Under the pieces are notes generated by a model that did no database searches, was not told the origin of the DNA, and saw only the letters and a list, made by a program, of their open reading frames with translations. From Lachnospiraceae bacterium (GTDB taxonomy: Bacteria; Bacillota; Clostridia; Lachnospirales; Lachnospiraceae): DNA of 64,000 bases. The DNA lies in NCBI GenBank assembly GCA_024682375.1, contig JAIKZI010000066.1:1-64000 (forward strand), written 5' to 3'. Positions within the stretch are counted from its first letter, which is position 1, and the number at the start of each line of letters is the position of its first letter. A program made the position numbers and the translations under genes. Shown piece after piece: positions 36,407-44,438 of the stretch.

Positions 36407-37492
36407 ATGGAAGTTTCGGAACTTTTTTCCACACTACATAACAATCCTGAGTTTTCCGAGCATGAAACGAAAACCCTCGAAATTTTAAAGACATATATTA
36501 AAGAAAACACTGACTTAAAAATCGTAGATCATAACAATTTCTTCTATGGAATTCACGATGAAAATGCCGATAGAACAATAGCCGTTCGAGCTGATATTGA
36601 TGCAATTGCGAATTCAGAAGGCAAGGCCTTCCACGGTTGTGGCCACGACGGTCACTCATCCATGGCTTGCGAAGCAGCAAGACTTCTTTCTGGAAAAAAG
36701 ATTGGCAAGAACGTTATCTTCCTCTTCCAGCCAGCAGAGGAAAACGGAGCCGGAGCAAAATCATGTTTTCCTATGTTTGACGAAAACAATATTGATTTAA
36801 TTCTCGGCCTTCATAACATTCCCTCCTACAAAATGGGGACGGTACTTTTGACCAAAGATTCATTTGCAGATGCATCCACGGGAATCTGCATTAAATTCAC
36901 TGGTGCACAGAGCCATGCAGGATGTCCAGAAGAAGGATTAAACCCTGGATTCGCAATCAGCAATTTGGTTTGTAAACTCGATGAGATTATAAATAGAGAT
37001 ATATACGAAAAACCTGTTTTATCTACACTTATTTGCGTGAATGTCGGCGAAAAAAACTATGGCATCAACGCTGGTTACGGAGAATTATGTTTGACCTTAA
37101 GAGCTCAAAAATCCAGCGACTTAAGCATCCTAGTCAACACCGTTTTAGATGAAGCAAAGAAATCTGTTGAAGAAGTTTTTAAGGATAAATCATCCAATGT
37201 GACAATTTCCTACGAGCTTTTAGACGAGTTTCCATCGACTGAAAATACTAAATCTGAAGCAGAAAGAATTTGCAAAGAAATTGAAAACTCATCTCTAGAC
37301 TATAAATACCTAGATAGACCTATGCGTTGGTCTGAAGACTTTGGTAATTACAGGGAAAAAAGTAAATCTTTCTTCTTCGGTTTAGGAGCAGGCGAAGACC
37401 ATCCAGGACTTCATACCGAAGAATATTGTTTCCCAAAAGAACTTCTAGAAATCGGTGCCAAAACCTGGGTAAAAATCATTGAATTAGCATAA
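36407..37492 (+). CDS. M20-family amidohydrolase
   Basis: A metallopeptidase of family M20D (N-acyl amino acid amidohydrolase / hippurate hydrolase type). The metal-binding motif is HGCGHDGHSSMAC (about residue 77), followed by FLFQPAEENGAGA with the catalytic Glu, LGLHNIPSYKMG, and the dimerisation-domain motif TGAQSHAGCPEEGLNP. It has 361 residues, slightly short for the family (about 390). The likely job is removing an acyl group from an amino acid or its conjugate. GGAGGCACAATA precedes the ATG. It is transcribed alone and divergently from the B3/B4 gene. Confidence 0.85.
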   Translation: MEVSELFSTLHNNPEFSEHETKTLEILKTYIKENTDLKIVDHNNFFYGIHDENADRTIAVRADIDAIANSEGKAFHGCGHDGHSSMACEAARLLSGKKIGKNVIFLFQPAEENGAGAKSCFPMFDENNIDLILGLHNIPSYKMGTVLLTKDSFADASTGICIKFTGAQSHAGCPEEGLNPGFAISNLVCKLDEIINRDIYEKPVLSTLICVNVGEKNYGINAGYGELCLTLRAQKSSDLSILVNTVLDEAKKSVEEVFKDKSSNVTISYELLDEFPSTENTKSEAERICKEIENSSLDYKYLDRPMRWSEDFGNYREKSKSFFFGLGAGEDHPGLHTEEYCFPKELLEIGAKTWVKIIELA

Positions 37493-37510
37493 ATAATTTC
37501 ACATAAAAAT

Positions 37511-37545
37511 AAGCTATGGTCTTGCAATCGCAAGGCCATAGCTTT
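37511..37545 (+). terminator. Bidirectional terminator between the M20 gene and oxidoreductase A
   Basis: AAGCTATGG-TCTTGC-AATC-GCAAGG-CCATAGCTT, followed by TTATT on the plus strand and ATTTTTATG on the minus strand. It serves both convergent genes. Confidence 0.8.
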
Positions 37546-37564
37546 TATTAGTTTAAGAATAAAA

Positions 37565-40363
37565 TTACTTCTTCTTTCTATTCTTGATAATCTTGATCTG
37601 TCTCTTTGCAGCATATGGAAGTACTGCTCCAAGTTTTTCCTCTGTCTTTAACATATTTGATGCTTCAGGGAAGTCTCTCTTTAAGTGGATAGCATCAAAT
37701 TCACACTTTGTAGTACAAAGTCCACATCCGATACAACGGTTTTCATCAACCTTTGTAGCTCCACAGCCAAGACATCTCTTAGCTTCTGTCTTAACCTGTT
37801 CTTCTGTAAATGTAAGGCGTAAATCATCAAATGTCTTTGTAGGATCTCCAGCCTTCATTCCAGGAGTCTGACGTGGTGCATTGTCAAAGTTTTCAACCTT
37901 GATATCGTCCTTATCAAGTTCGATAAAGTGACGAAGGTCACGGTTGATTGTCATTGACTGACCTGGATGTACAAATCTATTGATTGAGTTTTCAGCGATT
38001 CTACCTGCTCCAATTGCATCAATAGCGAATCTAGGTCCAGTATAAGCATCTCCTCCGACAAAGATATCCTCTTCTGCTGTCTGAAGTGTTACAGGGTCAG
38101 CTTTTGCTGTCATATTTCTATTGAATTCCACCTTTGTACCCTTGAGAAGGTCTCCCCATTCAATAGACTGACCGATACTTAGAAGTACATGTGAGCACGG
38201 AATTGTAATTGTTTCACTCTCATCATACTGAGGATTGAACCTTCCATCAGCATCTTTTACGGATGTACACTTCTTAAATACAATTCCTGTTACATGACCA
38301 TTCTCTGTAAGAATTTCCTTAGGGCCCCAACCATTTTTGATGTCGATTCCCCAGTTCTTTGCATCAGCTACTTCATCTTTTGCAGCTGGCATTTCATTCT
38401 CACCCTCAAGACAAAGCATAGTTACTTTTCCATCTGTAAGTCTGATAGCAGAACCAGCTACATCGATAGCAACATTACCACCACCGACTACAACTACATC
38501 GCCATCTAAGTTTGTAAGACGACCCAGGTTTACATCACGTAAGAAGTCAACACCTGTGATAACGCCTTCTGAATCTTCTCCTGGCACGCCAGTCTTTCTA
38601 CCGCCCTGAGCGCCAATTGCAACATAAAATGCTTTATATCCTTCATCACGAAGATTCTGAATTGTAATATCTTTTCCAACTTCAGTATTGAACTTAAACT
38701 CAACACCCATTTCAACCAATACATCAATTTCAGCCTGAATAACATCTTTCTGTAATCTATATGAAGGAATTCCGTTGAGAAGCATACCACCTGCTCTAGA
38801 TTCCTTTTCAAATATAGTTACAGGATATCCATGCTTTCTTAAATAGAATGCAGCTGACATACCTGCAGGGCCGGCTCCGATTACGGCAATTTTTTCCTCT
38901 GTCCAGAATCCGCCATCATCCTTCTCACAAATTGGGATGTATCTCTTGTCTGCATGGAGTTCCTGTGCCGCGATGAACTTCTTGATTTCATCGATAGCAA
39001 TTGGCTGATCCACCGTACCTCTTGTACAAGCATCTTCACAACGTCTGTTACAGATAGCACCACATACAGCCGGGAATGGGTTGTCTTCTTTAATAAGCTT
39101 CAAAGCTTCCATATATCTGCCTTCGGCTGCCATCTTGACATAACCCTGAATAGCTAGATGAGCAGGACATGCTGTCTTACATGGAGCTGTACCTGTTTCG
39201 TAGCAGTTGATCTTTGAAGTTTCTCTATAATCAGGGTTCCATTTTTCTGGTCCCCACTTAACATCATCTGGAAGTTCTGATACAGGATATTTAACCTTTG
39301 TACCATCGGCCTTGCAAAGTTTCTGTCCAAGCTTAGCTGCACCAACAGGACAAACTTCTACACACTTACCACAAGCTACACAGTTTTCAGGTTCTACATA
39401 AGCTCTATATGCTGAACGTGAAAGGTTAGGTGTGTTATATAGCTGCGAAGTACGAAGCGCATTACAAACGCCAGGCGCACAATTACAAAGACCTACAATT
39501 TTTTCCTTGCCATCGATATTTGTAGTCTGATGTACGAAACCATGTCTCTCACCACGCTCACAAATTTCAATAGCCTCTTCCTTTGTGATATAACGTCCTA
39601 CTCCTCTATCTACGAGGAATTCTGCCATATCACCGAGACCGATACAGAATTCACCAGGAATTTCACCTGAACCTTCACCACGAGTCTGCTGCTGTAGACG
39701 GCATGAACACTGACCTACGCATAGCTTTCCATCATATTTTTCAAGCCAATGAGAAATATGTTCAATACTGATTGAAGTATTCTCAGCCTCAATAGCTTTT
39801 TCAACCGGGATTACGTGCATACCTACACCGGCTCCACCCATAGGAACCATCTCAGTCAAACCTTCTAGAGGCATCTGTGTCATAAGGTTAAAGAATGTAG
39901 CAATTTCAGGATGTTCCTCGAGAAGTTTAGGCTGCATCATCATGAACTCTGCAATACCTGGTACAAAAATCGGGACATCATACTGAAGATGTTCATCTTC
40001 GTTTTCTCTGTTCGACTCAATAGCTCCAATCCAAAGAAGATCTTTAATCATCTTCTCTGTCTCTTCAAGAGACATATTGTTCATCTTTGCAAGTGCAGGT
40101 GCATCATAGTTCACTCTAGTCTTTTTGAAACTAAGCATGAATTTTACCTGCTCTTTTGTAAGAACCGCATCAAGTGCCCAATACTCTGGATCCTGAGATG
40201 TCATCTTTCCAGGAAGTTTTACAGGGACACGGTCTGTAATCATTGCCCCTAATTTTTTAAGAAGTTTATCCTTCTCCATGTCCTTTGGAACGAAATTTGG
40301 ATCTGGTTTAAAATCCCTCTCGTTCGTCATACGTCTGTCCGCTTTTGTAATTTTAGTTGCCAT
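37565..40363 (-). CDS. Iron-sulfur flavoprotein oxidoreductase A (GltD-like, 932 aa)
   Basis: A large multi-domain NAD(P)H/FAD oxidoreductase. Residues about 70-140 look like a helical winged-helix-like module (LTKEQVKFMLSFKKTRVNYDAPALA). A cysteine-rich section follows (CVGQCSCRLQQ about 222, EFCIGLGDMAEF, LCNCAPGVC about 299). Next is a ferredoxin motif, CVACGKCVEVCPVG (about 335). The GltD-like N-terminal cluster domain is CPAHLAIQGYV...CGAICNRRCEDACTRG. The FAD motif is VIGAGPAGMSAAFYLRKHGY (about 484) and the NAD(P) motif is VVVVGGGNVAIDVAGSA. A last ferredoxin motif, CIGCGLCTTKCEFDAI, is near the C-terminus. The partner and electron acceptor are unknown. hypA precedes it by 89 bases, and a paralogue precedes hypA. 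Confidence 0.8.
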   Translation of the reverse strand: MATKITKADRRMTNERDFKPDPNFVPKDMEKDKLLKKLGAMITDRVPVKLPGKMTSQDPEYWALDAVLTKEQVKFMLSFKKTRVNYDAPALAKMNNMSLEETEKMIKDLLWIGAIESNRENEDEHLQYDVPIFVPGIAEFMMMQPKLLEEHPEIATFFNLMTQMPLEGLTEMVPMGGAGVGMHVIPVEKAIEAENTSISIEHISHWLEKYDGKLCVGQCSCRLQQQTRGEGSGEIPGEFCIGLGDMAEFLVDRGVGRYITKEEAIEICERGERHGFVHQTTNIDGKEKIVGLCNCAPGVCNALRTSQLYNTPNLSRSAYRAYVEPENCVACGKCVEVCPVGAAKLGQKLCKADGTKVKYPVSELPDDVKWGPEKWNPDYRETSKINCYETGTAPCKTACPAHLAIQGYVKMAAEGRYMEALKLIKEDNPFPAVCGAICNRRCEDACTRGTVDQPIAIDEIKKFIAAQELHADKRYIPICEKDDGGFWTEEKIAVIGAGPAGMSAAFYLRKHGYPVTIFEKESRAGGMLLNGIPSYRLQKDVIQAEIDVLVEMGVEFKFNTEVGKDITIQNLRDEGYKAFYVAIGAQGGRKTGVPGEDSEGVITGVDFLRDVNLGRLTNLDGDVVVVGGGNVAIDVAGSAIRLTDGKVTMLCLEGENEMPAAKDEVADAKNWGIDIKNGWGPKEILTENGHVTGIVFKKCTSVKDADGRFNPQYDESETITIPCSHVLLSIGQSIEWGDLLKGTKVEFNRNMTAKADPVTLQTAEEDIFVGGDAYTGPRFAIDAIGAGRIAENSINRFVHPGQSMTINRDLRHFIELDKDDIKVENFDNAPRQTPGMKAGDPTKTFDDLRLTFTEEQVKTEAKRCLGCGATKVDENRCIGCGLCTTKCEFDAIHLKRDFPEASNMLKTEEKLGAVLPYAAKRQIKIIKNRKKK

Positions 40364-40388
40364 AAAAATTTCCCTCTATTATTAAAAT

Positions 40389-40434
40389 ATCCTTGTGTTT
40401 AAATATTCATTATGGAAAAAATAAACACAAGGAT
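40389..40434 (-). promoter_or_regulatory. Stem-loop between hypA and oxidoreductase A
   Basis: A perfect 13-bp inverted repeat, ATCCTTGTGTTTA (40389-40401) with TAAACACAAGGAT (40422-40434), and a loop of 20 bases. On the minus strand it is followed by ATTTTAATAAT. It may act as a weak terminator or an mRNA-stability element that sets the ratio of hypA to oxidoreductase A. Confidence 0.55.
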
Positions 40435-40452
40435 AAGTTATTACATTATGAA

Positions 40453-40809
40453 CTAATCTTCCTCAGTTTCTGCTTCAACGGATTTGATTACGCATCCATT
40501 ACCCCGCAATAAATATGTTTCCGGACTATTACAATATGGACAGATTTTTCCATATTTTACGGTCTCATATTCTTTATTACATGATGTGCAAATCGTATAC
40601 GCCTTTTCTGTTTCAAGAATCATTTTGCAATTCTTTAACTTCTCATGACGTACCTTAAAGTAGTCCCAACAGTCGATAAAGTAATCTGTCATAATACCAG
40701 ATACCTCTCCAACCTCAAGGGTTACTGAACCATAATTAGTTATTTTTTCCTCAACAGCTAACTCGTCAAGAGTACTTGCGAGATGTGTTACTATTCCTAA
40801 CTCGTGCAT
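40453..40809 (-). CDS. hypA: HypA nickel metallochaperone
   Basis: Delivers nickel to NiFe-hydrogenase (or another nickel enzyme) together with HypB. The N-terminus MHELGIVTHL provides the Met-His-Glu nickel site. The zinc domain has CTSCNKEYETVKYGKICPYC (two CxxC pairs, about residues 75-95). It has 118 residues, the standard length. It lies 24 bases downstream of oxidoreductase B. No hydrogenase or urease structural gene is in the window; two hypB genes lie 18 kb away. Confidence 0.93.
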   Translation of the reverse strand: MHELGIVTHLASTLDELAVEEKITNYGSVTLEVGEVSGIMTDYFIDCWDYFKVRHEKLKNCKMILETEKAYTICTSCNKEYETVKYGKICPYCNSPETYLLRGNGCVIKSVEAETEED

Positions 40810-40833
40810 TAAAATCCCATTTCTAATTCAAGA

Positions 40834-43632
40834 TTATTTATTCTTGTTTTTATTCTTTATAATCTTGATCTGTCGCTTTGAAGCATATGATAGAACCGCT
40901 CCTACCTTGTCCTCACATTTGATCATATTAGAAGCATCTGGGAAGTCTCTCTTTAAGTGGATGGCATCGAATTCACACTTTGTAGTACAAAGTCCGCATC
41001 CGATACAACGGTTTTCATCAACCTTTGTAGCTCCACAGCCGAGGCATCTCTTAGCTTCTGTCTTAACCTGTTCTTCTGTGAATGTAAGGCGTAAATCATC
41101 AAATGTCTTTGTAGGATCTCCAGCCTTCATTCCAGGTGTCTGACGAGGTGCATTATCGAAGTTTTCTACCTTTATATCGTCCTTATCAAGTTCTATGAAG
41201 TGACGTAAATCACGGCTAACTGTCATAGACTGGCCTGGATGTACGAATCTATTGATTGAATTCTCTACTATTCTACCCGCACCGATAGCATCGATAGCAA
41301 ATCTAGGTCCTGTATATGCATCACCACCGACAAAGATATCCTCTTCTGCTGTCTGAAGTGTTACAGGATCAGCTTTTGCTGTCATATTTCTATTAAATTC
41401 TACCTTTGTTCCCTTGAGAAGGTCTCCCCACTCAATTGACTGTCCAATACTTAGAAGTACATTTGAACAAGGAACTGTAATAGTTTCGTTCTCATCATAC
41501 TGAGGATTGAATCTTCCATCCGCATCTTTTACAGATGTACACTTCTTGAATACAACTCCAGTAACATGACCGTTTTCTGTAAGAATCTCCTTAGGTCCCC
41601 AACCATTTTTGATGTCGATCCCCCAGTTCTTAGCATCAGCTACTTCATCTTTTGCAGCTGGCATCTCATCTTCACCCTCGAGGCAAAGCATTGTGACTTT
41701 TCCATCAGTAAGTCTAATAGCAGAACCAGCAACATCAATTGCTACATTACCACCACCGACTACAACTACATCGCCGTCCATCTTTGTAAGACGACCAAGG
41801 TTTACATCACGTAAGAAATCAACACCTGTGATAACGCCTTCTGAATCTTCTCCTGGCACGCCAGTCTTTCGACCGCCCTGAGCGCCGATTGCAACATAAA
41901 ATGCCTTGTATCCTTTGTCACGAAGTTCCTGAATAGTGATATCCTTACCAACTTCTGTGTCAAATTTGAATTCAATTCCCATTTCAACCAGGACATCGAT
42001 TTCAGCCTGGATAACATCCTTTTCCAATCTATATGAAGGAATTCCATTTAGGAGCATACCGCCCGCTCTAGATTCCTTTTCAAAGATAGTTACAGGATAT
42101 CCATGCTGTCTTAAGTAAAATGCTGCAGACATTCCCGCTGGGCCTGCACCAATTACAGCAATCTTTTCATCTGTCCAGAATCCACCATCGTCCTTCTCAC
42201 AGATTGGGATATATCTCTTATCTGCATGGAGTTCCTGTGCCGCGATGAATTTCTTGATTTCATCGATAGCAATTGGCTGATCCACTGTACCTCTAGTACA
42301 TGCATCCTCGCATCGTCTATTACAGATAGCACCACATACAGCCGGGAAAGGATTATCCTGCTTGATAAGTTTTAAAGCATCGAGATATCTTCCCTCTGCT
42401 GCCATCTTTACATAACCCTGAACAGCTAGATGAGCTGGACACGCTGTCTTACATGGAGCTGTACCAGAATCATAGCAATTGATTCTGATATCTTCTCTAT
42501 AATTAGGATTCCATTTTTCCGGTCCCCACTTAACATCATCCGGGAGCTCTGAAATTGGATATTTAACTTTTGTACCGTCAGCCTTGCATAGTTTCTGACC
42601 TAGCTTAGCTGCACCGACAGGACATACTTCTACACACTTACCACAAGCTACACAATTTTCAGGTTCCACATATGCTCTATATGCTGAACGTGAAAGGTTA
42701 GGAGTATTGTATAACTGTGAAGTACGAAGCGCATTACATACACCAGGTGCACAGTTACAGATAGCTACGATTTTATCTTCACCATCGATATTTGTAACCT
42801 GATGAACGAAACCATGTCTTTCAGCTCTTTTACAAACCTCAAGTACTTCCTCTCGAGAAATATAGCGACCCATACCTCTCTCAACGCAGTACTCAGCCAT
42901 ATCGCCTACACCGATACAGAATTCTCCAGGAACTTCTCCCGAGCCTTCTCCTCTCATAGACTGCTGAATACGACATGTACACTGTCCTACTGAATATTTA
43001 TCGTATTTATCTAACCAATGAGAAATATGTTCAATACTAACTGACTCATTTTCTGACTCAATAGCTTTTTCAACCGGAATAACATGCATTCCGACACCAG
43101 CACCGCCCAATGGAAGGAGTTCTGTCATTCCTTCTAGAGGCATCTGTGTCATAAGATTGAAAAAAGTAGCAAGTTCTGGATGCTCACTCGTAAGTACCGG
43201 ATTCATCATCATAAACTCGGCAATGCCTGGTACGAAAATTGGGACATCATACTGAAGATGTCCATCTGCATTCTCTCTGTTTGACTCCAAACATCCAATC
43301 CAAAGAAGATGTTTAATCATCTTCTCAGTATCCTCGAGCGACATGTTGTTCATTCTTGCAAGTGCAGGAGCATCATAATTTACCCTAGTCTTTTTGAAAG
43401 AAAGTAAAAACTTAACTTCTTCCTTTGTAAGAACTGCATCAAGAGCCCAATATTCCGGGTCCTGTGAATTCATTGCTCCTGGCAATTTCTTTGGGATACG
43501 ATCTGTAATCATAGCTCCTAATTTCTTTAGAAGCTTGTCCTTTTCTTTGTCCTTTGGAACAAAATTAGGATCTGGAACGTAGTCCCTCTCATTAGTCATT
43601 CGTCTGTCCGCTTTAGTAATTTTTTCGGCCAT
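40834..43632 (-). CDS. Iron-sulfur flavoprotein oxidoreductase B (GltD-like, 932 aa)
   Basis: A paralogue of the gene at 37565-40363, with the same length and domain order: cysteine-rich N-terminal section (SVGQCTCRIQQ, EFCIGVGDMAEY, ICNCAPGVC), ferredoxin motif CVACGKCVEVCPVG, GltD-like cluster domain, FAD and NAD(P) motifs, and C-terminal CIGCGLCTTKCEFDAI. By eye the first 300 residues differ at roughly one position in five, but the last 630 are nearly identical. Even the upstream bases are shared (ATTTAATAGTAGAGGG against ATTTTAATAATAGAGGG). This points to tandem duplication, with hypA inserted or retained between the copies, and later gene conversion. Function unknown. Confidence 0.8.
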   Translation of the reverse strand: MAEKITKADRRMTNERDYVPDPNFVPKDKEKDKLLKKLGAMITDRIPKKLPGAMNSQDPEYWALDAVLTKEEVKFLLSFKKTRVNYDAPALARMNNMSLEDTEKMIKHLLWIGCLESNRENADGHLQYDVPIFVPGIAEFMMMNPVLTSEHPELATFFNLMTQMPLEGMTELLPLGGAGVGMHVIPVEKAIESENESVSIEHISHWLDKYDKYSVGQCTCRIQQSMRGEGSGEVPGEFCIGVGDMAEYCVERGMGRYISREEVLEVCKRAERHGFVHQVTNIDGEDKIVAICNCAPGVCNALRTSQLYNTPNLSRSAYRAYVEPENCVACGKCVEVCPVGAAKLGQKLCKADGTKVKYPISELPDDVKWGPEKWNPNYREDIRINCYDSGTAPCKTACPAHLAVQGYVKMAAEGRYLDALKLIKQDNPFPAVCGAICNRRCEDACTRGTVDQPIAIDEIKKFIAAQELHADKRYIPICEKDDGGFWTDEKIAVIGAGPAGMSAAFYLRQHGYPVTIFEKESRAGGMLLNGIPSYRLEKDVIQAEIDVLVEMGIEFKFDTEVGKDITIQELRDKGYKAFYVAIGAQGGRKTGVPGEDSEGVITGVDFLRDVNLGRLTKMDGDVVVVGGGNVAIDVAGSAIRLTDGKVTMLCLEGEDEMPAAKDEVADAKNWGIDIKNGWGPKEILTENGHVTGVVFKKCTSVKDADGRFNPQYDENETITVPCSNVLLSIGQSIEWGDLLKGTKVEFNRNMTAKADPVTLQTAEEDIFVGGDAYTGPRFAIDAIGAGRIVENSINRFVHPGQSMTVSRDLRHFIELDKDDIKVENFDNAPRQTPGMKAGDPTKTFDDLRLTFTEEQVKTEAKRCLGCGATKVDENRCIGCGLCTTKCEFDAIHLKRDFPDASNMIKCEDKVGAVLSYASKRQIKIIKNKNKNK

Positions 43633-43659
43633 TTTAATATCCCCTCTACTATTAAATGA

Positions 43660-44406
43660 TTAAAGCTGGTCAACCTCCCTTGAAGAATCATCCTGATCAT
43701 CAAAATCAAATGGATCATCAGAATCATCATCGTACTCTGAATCATCGTCGTACTCTGAATCGTCGTCGTACTCTGAATCATCGTCGTACTCTGAATCATC
43801 ATAATCATCTAAGAAATCAGAATTTCCTTCATTTTCATAATAATCAGATAAACCCTTTTGCAGCATATCCTTTACACCGGCACGCTGTGCCCCTCTAAGC
43901 AAAAGTGCAAAGAATAGAATTGTTATAATTATTCCGATTACCCCAGTGCACAATCCCGCAATTGCAAATCCACTTTTTGGTACTTCGAAATCCTTATCTT
44001 TTCTAAGCTGAACTATTCCAAATATGATAGCCAAAATTCCAACTATCAAATTGAAAATGTTAAAGACGAAGAAAATCACGCTAATCACACCTAGCACTAA
44101 ACTTATAATACCAAGAATATTAGTATAATTTCCTTTTCCTCGGTTTAGGTTTGAATAGTTAGATGCTGCTCCATAACGGCTATTTGCATAGCTTTCGCCA
44201 TTATTGTTATTATTTTGACCATAGTTATTATAACCCGAATTATAGGTATTTTGTCTATAGTCATTGTTAAGGTTTTGTCCATTGTTTTCATGGTTTTCCT
44301 GTGAATCACTGGCCTGATTTGACTCACATGTCACATTTTCTTTTGTAGTTTCCTTCTTTTCTTCAGAATCTACTCTTTTTTCCTCATCAAAAATGTTATT
44401 ATCCAT
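43660..44406 (-). CDS. DUF4190-like two-TM protein with acidic C-terminal repeat
   Basis: A 248-residue protein in three parts. The N-terminal 95 residues are hydrophilic and rich in Asn, Tyr and Gly (YNNYGQNNNNNGES). Two membrane hairpins follow (ILGIISLVLGVISVIFFVFNIFNLIVGILAIIFG and SGFAIAGLCTGVIGIIITILFFALLL), in the pattern of DUF4190. The C-terminus has four copies of DDSEYD, encoded by an 18-base tandem repeat (about 43725-43800), then DDPFDFDDQDD. Its role is unknown. It lies 27 bases before oxidoreductase B and 32 after glmS, on the same strand. Confidence 0.7.
   Translation of the reverse strand: MDNNIFDEEKRVDSEEKKETTKENVTCESNQASDSQENHENNGQNLNNDYRQNTYNSGYNNYGQNNNNNGESYANSRYGAASNYSNLNRGKGNYTNILGIISLVLGVISVIFFVFNIFNLIVGILAIIFGIVQLRKDKDFEVPKSGFAIAGLCTGVIGIIITILFFALLLRGAQRAGVKDMLQKGLSDYYENEGNSDFLDDYDDSEYDDDSEYDDDSEYDDDSEYDDDSDDPFDFDDQDDSSREVDQL
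43725..43800 (-). repeat. 18-base tandem repeat encoding (DDSEYD)4
   Basis: Four near-identical units of the type TCATCGTCGTACTCTGAA within the DUF4190-like gene. The repeat is in frame, so copy-number change would alter only the acidic tail length. The high-scoring plus-strand track ORF here is an antisense artefact of it. Confidence 0.8.
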
Positions 44407-44438
44407 GATTTTCTCCGTTCTAATACTGTTATTTTTGA

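Noticed and set aside
40453-40809. A nickel enzyme operon (hydrogenase or urease) around hypA
   Set aside because: No large or small hydrogenase subunit, ure genes, or other hyp genes flank it; only hypA and the distant hypB pair are present.
43656-43898. Plus-strand ORF rich in His/Arg/Asn (MIKAGQPPLKNHPDHQNQ...)
   Set aside because: It is the antisense reading of the (DDSEYD) tandem repeat in the DUF4190-like gene; no RBS and repeat-driven composition.
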